Of a stretch of 64,000 bases of DNA, positions 51,501 to 62,560 are shown one piece after another. This DNA comes from Pagrus major (lineage: Eukaryota; Chordata; Actinopteri; Spariformes; Sparidae), in the NCBI RefSeq assembly GCF_040436345.1, contig NC_133237.1, forward strand, positions 25,363,749 through 25,427,748, in the 5' to 3' direction. The translations under genes were made by a program, and so were the position numbers. Every line of letters begins with the position of its first letter. Position 1 is the stretch's first letter. The notes beneath the pieces are model-generated. The model was not told the origin of the DNA and searched no databases. It worked only from the letters and a program-made list of their open reading frames with translations.

Positions 51501-54500
51501 GAGTTAAACATGATAAAACAAATGAAAATAAAAAATACACAGCTTATCTACTTTATGTTTATGCAAGATACTTTTAGCAAACATAAGTTAACTCAGTGAA
51601 ACGATTTAGATTGAAACGAACTTTCATTCTTTCATTTTTAAAAAAAATGGTTGAAAAAAGTCTTAATAATTCCCAGAAGCAGCTGCTCGCTGTAGTTTTA
51701 AACAAACGTTGGTCAAACAGGAGGACATGGTGCATTAGGTGTTGAATCTATGTATTGAGCTCCATTGTTGTTACATTAAGATCAATAATCTGTTTGATTT
51801 TGGTCTCTTTAATGGGATTTTCCTAACAATGAGAGGAATGTCGAATAACACCAGCTTTAACCTTTACGAGAGGAGGTCACTGACATAATAATAATAATAA
51901 TAAGCTGACTGCCAAGCCAGGCACCACCGTTCAAGACCACGTTTCAACATTTGTAAGCAGGAAACCACCAGATATCTTGACTTGTTGCAGCAGTGTTTGT
52001 GTAAAAATAACCAGATATTTTAAGCCAAAACGTGATCTTTTTTTGCAGACCAGAAGCACAGCGTTGTCTAAACATAAAAATAGAAAAATGAACCTAAAGA
52101 AATGTAAAGTTGCAACGTATCTGAGGTTCACAGAAGCCTACAGTGCCAGATTTATCCCAGTTATTCGTATGCTTGCTGACTTTCCAAGCTTAAACATCTA
52201 TATTTTACCTGAGCCAATTATAAATAATAATAATAAAATCTTCTCCGGCTCCTCCAGCAGGAATTATTCTGCCTCCAGAGCAACTCAACGTCTGACACTC
52301 GTGTTAATTAATTCATTAAAACTGTTGTCAGCAAACTGCAGCCTCTGTTTGTTGTTGTTGTCACAGTCTTATCTGAAACAAAGCTGTTACCTCTCATGGA
52401 TAAACTCGGCCATCTCCTTCTGCATCTGTTTGCCCTTCAGCTGCTTCTGCAGAAGAACCTCGAAACCCGCCACCGAGGTCGTCCCCTGGGGGTCCTTCTT
52501 GTCGGCCTGAGGAGGAAGAAGGAAGACGAGGAGGAGGAGGGCATTATTAAAAAACAGCGGTGGACTGATAAACAACTACAGCCATGAGTTCATGGACAGA
52601 GCGTCCACCAACACCTCCCTGTTGTTTAGGTTTGAGAGTGTGTAGGGGTTTTGTGAGAATGAGCTCTGAATGCGTGACTCACACTCGCATGTCAAGCAGG
52701 ACATGCGTTGGTGTGTGTGTGTGCGTCAATCACTGGCTGTGTGGATGCGAGGCAGCACTTTGTCTTGTTTGTGACGGGGCTGATGTGCGTCTCCAGAGGT
52801 GTCAGCTCTTATTTCGCACGGCGGCTCTGAGCAGCAGGTCAGCGGCCGACGCACCGAACATCAAGAGCAGGTCGACGCGACAGGCTGCGAACAAGGAGCC
52901 AAACAAGCGACGCACGGGGAGGAAACAGGCGTCGGGTTTCAGTCCATTATGCAGGCTGAAGGGTTTTTCAATACTCATCTAATTTAGGATGGAAATGTAT
53001 GGAAACTGAAAGTTACAGCAGCCGACGGGGAGACATTTAAACCAGGAGGATCGGTGTGTTCGCTAGAGGAGCCGGTCGATCAGCCGTCCACCTGTGATCC
53101 ACCCACGCACACATGAAAGACGATTGTGTCTTTTGTTAAACGACAAGGAGAGCGGATCCATTTGTGAGCAGCAAAAAGCATATTGACTGCCTTCTGTTAG
53201 TCACGTCATTCAGTGTTTAGCTTTTAGCTGCACATTTACCAGCAAAGGTCTGTTTCTAAAGGTCAATGACGTGTTGACAGGAACCTTTAGGTGCTTCTCT
53301 TGGAGGAGACCTTTACAACTGCTTCATAAATGGTTTATAAAGTATTTCATAGTGAAATAAGTATTAACTAAAGTTTAATTAGTCGGCAATCACCAGCAGA
53401 ATATCACAAAGAATCGTTAGACTGTAGTTTCTTGTGTGTTTCAGCAGAACTCACCCAGAAATAATCGCAGTAGCTCCATTCGTTGGGCTTCAGGAGCTGC
53501 TGCTCCGGACCTTCACCAGGCAGAGGGAAAGTCACACAGTTGATCTGAAGCAAAAACAGAGGAAATTCACAGATTAGAGGCAGTGAGGTAATAGAGAAAT
53601 GAAAAAACAGATCTGTGAGCCAAACGTGACATGAGGCAGCCCAGTCGCCAGGATAAAATGCAACGCCACGTCAACATTTGTAAGCGTGACACCACCAGAT
53701 ATTTTTGACACCGGGACGATTTCAAGCCGTGTGTGAGGCAACAAATCTGGATATATTTGATGAGGCATCTGAATAATTTGCAGCCAAAACCTGCGTATTT
53801 GTGGTGAGACGCCGGGAATATTTGCAAACGAAACCGGATATATTTAGTGAGTCGTCGGGAGAATTTCCAGCTGTGTCAGTGGAAATGAATCCCAATATTT
53901 TTGATGAGACATCGGAACAGTTTGCTGCCAAAAACTGGGTATATTTTGTGAGATGTCAGAATAATTTCCAGCCATGTTAGTGGCAACGAATCTGGGTATT
54001 TTTAGTGACATGCCTGGGCAATTTCTAGTTGTGTTAGTGGCAATATTTTTAACAAGATGCCAAGACCATTTGCAGTCAAAAAGTGTATTTTTAGTGGGAC
54101 GCCGGGACTATTTGCAGCTGAAAACTGGTTATATATTTAGTGAGTTGTCGGGAGACTTTCCAGCTGTGTTAGTAGCAACAAAACTGGATTTTTAGCCGTG
54201 AAGCAGGTACTTTTGGCAGGATGTCAGGACAATTTCCAGCCTTGTCAGCGGCACCAAAACCGGATATTTTTGACAAGAAGACGAGGCAGTCTGCAGCCAG
54301 AACCCAGGTACCCAAGCTGTCTGGACAATTTCCCAGTCGTGTATGTGGCAACAAAACTGGATATTTTTGAAGAGACGGGACAATTTTTAGCCTTTAATCT
54401 GGTTTTTTTTTGCAAGATGCCAATTTCTAATTTCTTAGTGGCAGCAAAACAGGATATTTTTGACAAGTAGACGGGGCAACCTGCAGCTGAAAACCAGGTA

Positions 54501-57500
54501 TATGTAGTGGGATGTCAATTTCCAATGGATAATCTGGTGGTTTTTAGTGAGACATAAGGACAATTTTTAAGCCATGTTAGTGGCAACAAAACCAGATATT
54601 TTGACAAGATTTTTGGGATGTTTTGCAGCCAAAAATCTGGTTATTTTTGCAAACTGTCAGGACAACTTGTAGCTGTAAACCAGGTATTGTAAGCCAGATC
54701 ATAATCTTTTCCTGACCTTAACCAAGTGATTTTTGTGCCTAAACCTAACCGGGGCATAAACACAACATAAACATTTTAAATTGAACATAAAGAAACGTTA
54801 ATTACCAACATTTATTCTGGCGGTCGGGCTGCATTAAGAGTTAAAATGATGTCTGTGAGAGAGTGAGGTCACAGGCCTGGGTTTTAATTTCATGCAGATG
54901 AGAGGAGAAAGGTCAGGCATGAGTAAACATACAAATGTGGTGATGTTGACCACTCAGAAGGTGACCGACCCGACGGGCCTTCAGGCAGAGAGAGAGAGAG
55001 AGAGAGACAACCATGTCCACTCAGAAACACAGAGAAACCTTTTTGTACCTCGGTGTCTCTCTGAAACTGAACAAACGAACTTTAACCACTGGAGAATATG
55101 TAGTGTTGCAGATAAACACCCAGCACTCAGCCTGAATACAGACTCCATGGTCCACAGCGTCCTCAATTACTCTCAGGGGCTGCAATTATGTAATGTTCAC
55201 CATCTGCGAGCCCTCCCTCCTGGCACGGCGAGATACCCTCTGTGCCATGTCAACCGCTGCTACAAACTACATGGACATCCAGACAGGACGCTTCATCCAC
55301 AAACACACGAAAACACACTGAGTCACAGTGTGTGTGCTGCATGAGCTCACCGCCCAACTGCTGTCACACACACACACTGAAGAAAAACACGGAGCGTTTA
55401 TCAGCTGGCTCCCACGAACTGCTTCGTTCTGTTACCGGAGAAATTTCAAGTAAAGGTGTGACACTGTTTGAACAACACGATGTCGGTGAGGTTCATGTTC
55501 ATCAGCTCGGGCGGTGATGCTGAAGGAAGAGGCTCAGGAGGAGAGAGGCAGGATGTGTGGGCAGTTTGCTGCAGTGGTCACGGTCTAAATTACAGGTCAC
55601 GTGACAAAAGCTTTGGCCCAGGAGGAGTTTTTACACATTCATTACAAAAGAAACACTTCAAACATGATTATTATTATCTTCAGTCTTACCCAGAGAAGTC
55701 TGTACTGGCTCTATGGGTCCTGAAACCTGGAGGACTTGTTTTGCACCTGAGCCAGGTGATTAAACTTTAACTGGAACGAATGAGGGCCCATTTAGGACCA
55801 TGTTGTTCTGCTAATACGACTTTCACCCTGAAATGGCTGCCGAACCAACGCTCAAGACGGAAGTTTCACTGGATAAGTTTCACATTTACAATCATGTCAG
55901 TGACAACGACACCGGATATTTTAAACAAGACGTTTTGACAATTTCCAGTCACATTGGTGGCAAAAAATGAATATTTTTGATGAAGTGTTGGGAGAACTTG
56001 CAGCTGAAAACTGGATATTTTAAACGAAGACGTCAGAACAATTTCCAGCTGAAACCACTGAATATTTTTAACGAGATTTCGAGAATATTTGCAGCTGAAA
56101 ACCGGATATTTTTAGCAAGACGCAGGGACAATTTGCAGCCATGTTAGTGGAACCAAACCCAATGGTTTGGCTGGGCAATTTTCAGCCAAACCAGAGATCA
56201 CTGCTTGAGCTGGAGATCCAACGTTTGTTAGCGTGAAACCACTGGATATCATGTAAATCATGTTTTTGTGGTGACCAAAACCAGCTTTTTTAAGCCAAAC
56301 CTTGTTTCTTCCTGAACCCTAACGAACCCTTTTCTGTGCCTAAACCTAACCAGACGTAAGCACAACCTTGTGAGAGGAAAATTTTACTTAAACACACATT
56401 AAAATCCAACAAGAAGGAAACATATCTGAGAGAAACTTAATTACAACATTTATTCTGGTGATTGGGTTGAGTTTTCTTTCCTAAACCGTAAACTAAACTG
56501 TGATCGACAACAACAACAGAGGTCTGGTACGCTGCTACAGTCATGTGGTTTTGAAAGTCACTGGCAATCGACCTATTCGGTCATTCTGGTATGAGGATGT
56601 GTTGGCAATAACATGATGGGGCTAAAGAAAGCGGTGAAACCTGGAGGCAGAAACCCTCTGCAGAGCTGCAGAGTTGTAGATAATTGTGCTCTACAGTACA
56701 CTTCACACACACATCTGATTTATTTTTTAAAACATAAAATATCTCTGCTGCAGGTGTGCGCTCTTTGCATAAAACTCTCGGCCTCGCGCAGCTTCAAACA
56801 AACGCTGAGCATGAAAACACGTCCAGCGAACCCTCCACATCGACCTCTTCATTCTCTGCACTGCCGCCGCAGCTCTCCATCTGAAAGGTTTCCAATAAAC
56901 AACTTCAAAAAAAACAGATGAGTAATACTCCTTCTCTCTTATATAATCACTGAAATCCAGAGGAGACACTAATATGGCTACTTGCCAAAGGGGCATACCG
57001 ATATACAACAACAACACTGTGAATAAAAATGAGACACATTAAGTCGCAGTAACAGTTTGTAGTCGTAAGAACGGCGCTGTGATTTACTCGACCGGTCACT
57101 TTGTTCATTTTCTGCCTCAGAGATCATACTGATTGTCATGGGCACCAGATTTTCCATTACACCGGCTCCACATCTATCATGCCTGTTGTTTATCTGCCTC
57201 TCACATCCAAGCGCAAAATGAGACCATTTATCTACAGGAAGGCTGTCTGGCCAACTTACTTCTCCTTTATGGCTGCTTAGTGAGCTGCTCCAGGGTCGGG
57301 AATTAAATATTAATACAGATTACCTTTGTGACACAGTGTGTAATAAATCCTTGTGAGGGATCTCGAGTCCAGTTGTTTGGACTCGAGGCTGCGCTGCTTC
57401 AAAATGTTTCAGTTCAGCACAAAACAAAGCTGCAGGAAAAAAAAAAAAAAAGACAACGGCAACGATTTGTCGAGCGAATTGGGACATTTTGTCCTCACTC

Positions 57501-57810
57501 AGCATTGGTAAACGCTCACTCTCAGGAGAGTTTTGTATCCAGGCTGCAGGCAGCGGTTGTTTCATTACACATTTTAATGTTTTTATTTATTTATTTCGCT
57601 CTTGCTGAACGCAGGAAAATAAAAAATCATGACACAGTCAGCGAAGAAAAGGCCCGAGAGAGACGCACACACAAAATATAACAGCCACTTCCTCCCTCCT
57701 CACATCCATTTCTGAGCAAAACATTTCAGCGAATGAGACTGTAGGATGCTCTGCTGCTGTTGCTAAGCGACAAATTACTTTTGCTGTAAAAGACCCCCCC
57801 TCCCCTCCAA

Positions 57811-57878
<68 letters not shown>

Positions 57879-60843
57879 TCCCATAACAAAACAATCTCAG
57901 ACTTCCTCTCTATTCCCACTGTTGCCTTTTTCTTCCCCTCCATTTCTTTCTTCCCCTCCTCAATAACCAATCAAATCACCCCATTAGACTCCCGCCAACG
58001 AAGCCTTAACGAGCCGCCGAGCAACAAGTCAAACCTCACGCGCATGAATATTTAATATTCTGACAAACACGCAGGACTGGAACGAATGCATTTGGTCACA
58101 CCCGGAGCTGAAGGTGAAAACAAGGTTACACAGCAGCTCCTTCTTCTTCTTCTTCTTCTTCTCTTATCTGATGCGTGAAGCGTCCTCGGCGCCCTGCGAG
58201 GGTCCATTTTGCCAACAGTCATGCATGTGTGTGCGTCTCCATGACAACTGTGGAGGGTTGTGTAACGTGAGGCGAACAAAAAGACACCTTTGTGGACTGA
58301 CGTCATGCAGCTACAGCTCCATTATACACCTGTGGTTTTCTTCTTCATCAACTGCAGCAGAAATATTTCACATTCACGCCTCAGGGTCGTTTACTCAGCT
58401 GCTCTGCGCACAGATTATTTTATTTTATTTATGGGCTGGGTTTTCTAAATTTAACTCTCCTCTATTATCCTGTTTATGAGGAGATAATTAAGATATTTGG
58501 GGATGTGAGTGAGTTTGGAGAGGAGCTCACCTCGATGAAAGCACAGGTGGAAAGGAAGAAGCTGATTAATCAAATTAGCAACATGTTGACATGACGGTCG
58601 TCTGACCCTGAACAAGACTGTCATCGAGTGTGCGACATATAACTAATTAACATATACAATTGTGTTAAAATACTCAACTTTATCTGCATGAAGTGCTTTT
58701 CATTGTCTGAAGGTCCACCAGAGCCTCCACTGGTACTGATGCTTATTGTGAAGTTTCTTTAAATGCTTCACATCTGTGTCTGTTCTACATAAACTAAACT
58801 GTTATGTAAGTCCATAAACAATAATAATTCATAAAGGTGTTTAAATTGTGTCATAAATAATCAATTCAGACACTATCATCAAATTTTACTAAATACACAC
58901 AGAAACATCGACCCAAACTATTGACTATGTACCATGTTTATTTATTTTTTTCTTCCGTTTTTGGAGAATGTACATTTTCTCAGTTTTTTGGAGTTTGCAA
59001 TTTTTTTGTTTGTTTTTGGACTTTGTACATTTTTATGTTTTTTTCTGACTGTACATTTTTATGAGTTTTTTTTTACTATGTACATTACTGCGTTTTATTT
59101 GGACTGTACACATTTTTTTGGACTGTGTGCATTTTAGGTTTTTTTTGGACTATGCTCATTTTGTTGTTGTTGTTTGGAGTAGGACAGTGATGTAATTTCC
59201 TTGCTATCTTAAAATGATTTATATTCCAAAAAAATCTGTACAATCTAATGTAAAAGGCTGTGAAATTCAAAACACAATAACATCAGAAAATGACTGAAGC
59301 TGCGTCACAAAAATCGACCTGCTGCTCTTCTCCTCGTCACCATGTTTTACATGTAACGTCACGTAACGAGCGTACAATGTGATGACGACATACAGACGAC
59401 AGAAGTCATAGCTTTCTGCTGCAAAACAATGAACGCTCGAGCTGTTATGGTTTTTACTTTAGATCGATTAAAGCAGGGTTATACAAACAACTATCTCCCG
59501 CACACAGACAACAAAAGAATAAACAAATAAAAACAATCAATAAAATAAAGAAATGTTAAAAGGTAGTGAATAAAAATCAATAAAATAACACAAAGACCAA
59601 TGATTAAAATTTAAAAATGAAGACTGTAGCATTACTCAAAAATCAAAATTAAACAGGAGAAAGCTTGTGAAATCGCTCATGAAGCCGACCACAACAACAC
59701 AAAACCTTTGAGAAGATTTTGCATTGAGAGAAGAACAAAAATCATTTTTTCAAACAGTATGTCTTCGCTGAATATCTGAATGGCTTCCCTCCTCCTCCTC
59801 CTCTTCCTCCTCCTCCTCCTCCTCTGCCAGTGTTTTCCATTTCAACACCCATTAATCAGTGCTATTGCTTTTGTCACCATGGAAACTGGACTTGCTGCTG
59901 CATCCCTCGCAGGTCTGCTGTGTTTTTTTTTTCTTCTTTTCTTTTTCACAATACTGACGACTCCCGTGGCTGCAGCAGGTCAGCGAGCCCACCGAGCGCA
60001 AAATCAGCCTGAGAGACACAAAAACCACTTGTCTGTCTGTCCGTCTGTCTGTCTGTCCGTCTGTCTGTCTGTCTCCTCACCATCACCACCACACGTTCGC
60101 CTCACCCCTCCTCCTCCCACACTCATCATTATATGAGATTATATAACGCAGCCACAGTCTGAACATCTTTAAAAGATACTTCACACAATATATTGGTGTT
60201 TAATTCCTCGTCACAGACTGATGGAGCTCAAATAATTAAAAAGGGGGAGTTCCTCGTTATCTGGTGCACAAAGTGTTCACTTTGACCCGCACTGCCCTGC
60301 AGATGAGCTGTTACGGGCGACGCGCCGAGCAACAACTCGTTGCACAAACGCTCAGAGATCGAGACGTTTATCTGACAGACTGAGTCTAAAAAAATACCAG
60401 CTGGCTTCTCGACTTTATCACTCACTTCACTAACATTTCAATAAAATTGCATTGACAGGCGTCTAATCGATATTTATGGATCGAGGACAGTCAGGACTCA
60501 AGACTCCTGGACGGCTTCTTCATTCAGACTAATGTGGTTTCCAATATGCAGGGAAGGGGAAGCCCCCATGTTACTCCAGCATGAACCCACAATGCATCGT
60601 GATCTGAGCTTGCAGTCAACAGATGATACAAAGAGAAGAGATGAACTTAAGAGATAGAAGAAGAAGAAGAAGGAGAAGAAGAAGAAGAAGAGGATGAAGT
60701 TCTGGTGTACTCACCGTGATCTTGGTCTCCTTGACCTCCCTGATCTGCCTCTTGGCGGGCGAAACCGAGCCGGGGGGCTGCGGGGCGAGACAGGAGGGAT
60801 CGTCAAAACTCTCCTCAGTGTCGAAGCTGGCTTCCATCATCAT
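42541..60843 (-). CDS. gas7: GAS7, F-BAR domain protein, short isoform; 10 coding exons
   Basis: Growth-arrest-specific 7, an actin- and membrane-binding F-BAR protein of neurons involved in neurite outgrowth. Exons in transcript order: 60843-60715, 53544-53455, 52506-52391, 50105-50031, 48941-48863, 46886-46755, 45603-45480, 43507-43428, 43193-43095, 42654-42541; GT-AG and in phase, 345 residues. Exon 1 encodes MMMEASFDTEESFDDPSCL and a Pro-rich linker. Then come INCVTFPLP, the family block LLKPNEWSYCDYFWADKKDPQG and the F-BAR coiled coils (AGFEVLLQKQLKGKQMQKE to the WIQQHLRQYT region), ending VKENKTSEVRPVDMDI. The SH3 and WW domains of full-length GAS7 are absent from this reading; their exons would lie upstream, beyond 60843, and none are recognised up to 64000. 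The first of three in-frame ATGs was chosen. The 7.2-kb first intron is full of minisatellite. Confidence 0.93.
44487..44938. mobile_element. MITE with TGAGCACGTTCACATG-type inverted ends
   Basis: The left end TGAGCACGTTCACATGACC and the right end, the reverse complement of TGAGCACGTGTACATGCGC, are clear inverted repeats enclosing about 450 bases of non-coding DNA. Internal repeats include TAATCTGAT and AATCAGATAA motifs. This form of element, read from either end, is frequent in percomorph fishes. It is in the gas7 intron between the exons at 43428-43507 and 45480-45603. Confidence 0.75.
47437..47650 (+). repeat. Dispersed repeat with AGCAGGATTAC / ATTTCCACGAAACTTGG core
   Basis: Blocks ACCTTCACCAAGGA, GTTTGCTTGTCAGCAGGATT, ACAAAAACTACAAAACGAA, TTTCCACGAAACTTGGATG and GGATCTTGGCCCAGAA are those of a widely dispersed fish repeat, from general knowledge. 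Neighbouring 47240-47420 contains GGTTAGGATTACG and GGCACCTAAACATCTTGGTTAAG, fragments of another common family. Both lie in the gas7 intron between the exons at 46755-46886 and 48863-48941. Confidence 0.55.
51885..52050. repeat. Minimal copy of the gas7-region minisatellite element
   Basis: After an (ATA)n run, the sequence has ACGTTTCAACATTTGTAAGC, GAAACCACCAGATAT and then almost directly AGATATTTTAAGCCAAAACGTGATC. These are the left and right flanks of the arrays at 53630 and 55866, with nearly all tandem units missing. It lies in the gas7 intron just downstream, on the gene strand, of the exon at 52391-52506. The open frame 51977-52510 is spurious. Confidence 0.65.
53630..54790. repeat. 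Minisatellite array of two alternating unit types, largest copy
   Basis: About 20 degenerate units. Type 1 has GACAATTTCCAGC-GTGTTAGTGGCAACAAA followed by CTGGATATTTTTGA. Type 2 has GGGA-TATTTGCAGC-GAAAACTGG followed by TATTTTTAGTGAGA. The types tend to alternate, giving a higher-order repeat of roughly 100-110 bases. The left flank is AACGCCACGTCAACATTTGTAAGC; the right flank is ATCATAATCTTTTCCTGACC then TTAACCAAGTGATTTTTGTGCCTAAACC. It lies in gas7 intron 1, only about 90 bases from exon 2. All open frames here are repeat artefacts. Confidence 0.8.
55860..56620. repeat. Minisatellite array of two alternating unit types, second copy
   Basis: Same unit types as 53630-54790 (AATTTCCAGTCACATTGGTGGC, GCAGCTGAAAACTGGATATTTT, AACGAGATTTCGAGAATATT), about 8 units. 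The right flank is fuller here: TTTTTAAGCCAAACCTTGTTTC, GTGCCTAAACCTAACCAG, then TTCTGGTGATTGGG and AAAGTCACTGGCAATCGACC, which recurs at 39640 and 28450. This suggests that the array is the interior of a larger dispersed element. Confidence 0.75.
57080..57330. promoter_or_regulatory. Repeat-free block in gas7 intron 1, possible conserved non-coding element
   Basis: This stretch has balanced base composition, no tandem or dispersed repeat and several E-box-like or paired sites (CACATCTATC, TTTATCTGCC, TTTATCTACAGG, TATGGCTGC), in contrast to the repeat-laden DNA on both sides. That pattern is what an intronic enhancer looks like, but no alignment could be run and the call is a guess from local character. 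Confidence 0.2.
57812..57876 (+). repeat. (CA)n microsatellite
   Basis: About 32 uninterrupted CA/AC dinucleotides in gas7 intron 1, preceded by a C-run with CCCCTCC. Likely polymorphic in length. Confidence 0.97.
58136..58163 (+). repeat. (CTT)n microsatellite
   Basis: Eight to nine CTT trinucleotides in gas7 intron 1; on the gene strand this is a purine run. Confidence 0.9.
59787..60120 (+). repeat. Pyrimidine-rich cluster: (CTC)n, T-run and (CTGT)n microsatellites
   Basis: (CTC)n with CTT interruptions at 59787-59825, a TTTTTCTTCTTTTC tract near 59920-59948, and a (CTGT)n tract with CCGT interruptions at about 60030-60075. Together they give a long leucine-rich spurious frame (59780-60136) that is not a gene. 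In gas7 intron 1. Confidence 0.85.
60655..60693 (+). repeat. (GAA)n tract beside the gas7 exon 1 donor
   Basis: About twelve GAA/GGA trinucleotides ending some 20 bases from the GT donor of gas7 exon 1 (60714). On the gene strand it is a CTT tract immediately inside intron 1, where pyrimidine-binding proteins such as PTB could affect donor choice. That effect is an inference. Confidence 0.85.
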
Positions 60844-61480
60844 CTCCCTCTCACCTATTCTGGGAAAGCCTCACACTCTCCTCTCACTCTCTCCTCTCTC
60901 TCGCTGTCTTTCCCTCCACGCACCGAGGCTGCCTTCAGTCTCACAAGCTACAACCGAGTGGAGTGGAGCTGCGCTGCATGTGTGGGGGGGGGAGGAGGAA
61001 GGGGGAGGTGAGGCGAGAGGAGTGGGGTTGGAGGGGGAGTCGGTGGGAGCGTGACGAAGTCTAGCCTCCGGTTAAGCTGCTGTCACACGAGTTTTAAGGT
61101 TTGAACGCTGCGAGGAGATGGATGCTGCCTGAGAGGGGGTCTGCATAACCCTCCTCACCCCTCACACCTCCTCACCCATGCAGAGAGAGAGAGAGAGGGG
61201 GGAGAAAGACCAATGAAGGGAAATAAAGAGAGTAAGAAGAGGAGGTGGAGGAGGGGGATTTATTTACATGATCTCCGCCACACCTCCCTCCCCAGAGAGG
61301 CTGGTAGTGAGGGAGGAGGGAGCAGCAGCAGCAGCAGCAGCGGTGGAGCTGGAGGTGGCGGTGCTGGAGGGGGGGTTGGTTTGATGGAAATGGTTCAATG
61401 ATGATCTTTAAAGACTAATTACGAGTGGGAGGGAAACCAGAGGAGGAGGGGAGGAGAGAGCGAGCAGGAGGGGAAAACAG
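60844..61480 (-). promoter_or_regulatory. gas7: Promoter-like region of the short gas7 transcript
   Basis: Upstream of the gas7 ATG the DNA is strongly strand-asymmetric: CT-rich at 60845-60920 (ACTCTCTCCTCTCTCTC) and G-rich at 60980-61060 and 61190-61380 (GGGGGGGGAGGAGG, AGAGAGAGAGAGGGGGGAG). A (CAG)n run of seven units lies at 61321-61341. GA/CT-rich tracts of this kind often mark TATA-less promoters. No TATA box was found. An alternative first exon for the F-BAR-only isoform here is inferred. Confidence 0.4.
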
Positions 61481-61489
61481 GCAGCCAAT

Positions 61490-62110
61490 CAGACGCAGCC
61501 GCTCTGATTGTGTGGAGGAGATTTAGCGTCATCGACGGGGTTAAAAAGGTGTGTCAACAAACTGCGCTCAAGTGTTTCTGTATGAATGTGACGCTCGTGT
61601 TTACAGTAAGCGTGTGCGGGCGAGGCGGCGGCGGCAGCTACATCACCGTCATCCTCCTCCTGTGCTTCGCCATCAAACACAAGCTCACAACATCCACCTG
61701 GGTCCAACAACACCATCACAGCCAGAGCAAAAACAACCACGTTCTCACCTTCGCAGCACAGAACATGGCGGCCGATCGCCACAGTCCCCGGTCCAGGTTT
61801 TGGAGATCCGTGCGCCCCCAGCGCTCCCAACACTCCCACCGTGAGCTTTCGCTGTCTTGGCTGGCCTCCTTTTCCGAAAGCTGACAAACTCTGTGACAAG
61901 TGGAGTCCAAATCTCAGCCGCCCATATGGCCCGGCTGTCTGTCCATCTACAGTCTCCTGTGTGATCCTGACACGGTATGCCCTCATCTGACTCGTAATTA
62001 GTCACGTGGGTTGGCATGTAATCGGAGTTGGCCCGCGTTCATCAGAGCGGCGGGAGCGGGCCCTGCCTTCACCGGGCGGAGCGCTGCAGCTCAGTATCAT
62101 AGAGATACTG
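61490..62110. other. GC-rich interval upstream of gas7 exon 1, coding status unclear
   Basis: This is a relatively CpG-rich patch (GGGCGAGGCGGCGGCGGCAGC near 61619, AACATGGCGGCCGATCGCC near 61762, GGAGCGGGCCC near 62053) with open frames of 124 codons on plus (61510-61884) and 165 codons on minus (61489-61986). I recognise neither product. With no family signature on either strand, the frames are more likely a by-product of GC content. A distal gas7 promoter or an untranslated exon is possible. Confidence 0.3.
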
Positions 62111-62394
62111 AGACCATATTGTGGACTGACGAGGAGAAAAGATCGAGGGAGGCTCTGATGGTTTTTGCACTGAGGTCATCCAGAGATTGTCACAGTAGAG
62201 AGCGAGCTACTTGAGCGAGGACAGAAACTAAAATTTAATGGTGAACCACGAGCCGATTTATTAAATTATTGCTTCAGTGCTACATGAAACTGTTACAGGA
62301 AACAGCTTCATTAATAGTTGAGGCTCCATACGTACACAAATGTCAGATAACAAGAGCGACAAACAACTACAGACAATATACAGCATGCTTACAT

Positions 62395-62560
62395 TCACAC
62401 TGCCCTCTAGTGGCTGTGGTGATTATGACGGGAGGAAAGGAGGAAGTCTTGTGACAATAAAGTACCACAATCTTTCCCTTTTCCTGCCTAAACCTGAACA
62501 AACCTCAACCAAGATAGTCACATCATCAAAACAGATGTTTTGTCAATGATTTTGGGAGGC
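62395..62560 (+). repeat. Dispersed repeat, family B copy 3
   Basis: TGCCCTCTAGTGGCTG, GATTATGACGGGAGGAAAGGAGGAAGTC and GCCTAAACCTGAACAAACC match family B copies at 28140 and 31905 in the same order. It is shorter than those and has no foldback insertion. Non-coding. Confidence 0.6.

Noticed and set aside
51977-52510. 177-codon plus-strand frame
   Set aside because: It runs through a repeat copy and antisense across a gas7 exon (52391-52506), so it is a shadow frame.
52584-52982. 132-codon plus-strand frame in a gas7 intron
   Set aside because: Low-complexity, no family features, no start or splice context. Treated as chance.
53630-54790. Regularly spaced repeats suggesting a CRISPR-like array
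   Set aside because: Eukaryotic context, degenerate contiguous units without unique spacers, and no cas genes. It is a minisatellite.
59780-60136. 118-codon Leu-rich frame resembling a signal or membrane protein
   Set aside because: It is produced by CTC, CTT and CTGT microsatellites in gas7 intron 1.
61489-61986. 165-codon minus-strand frame as a confident gene
   Set aside because: No recognisable family, in a GC-rich patch that is open on both strands. Kept only as a finding, not as a CDS.
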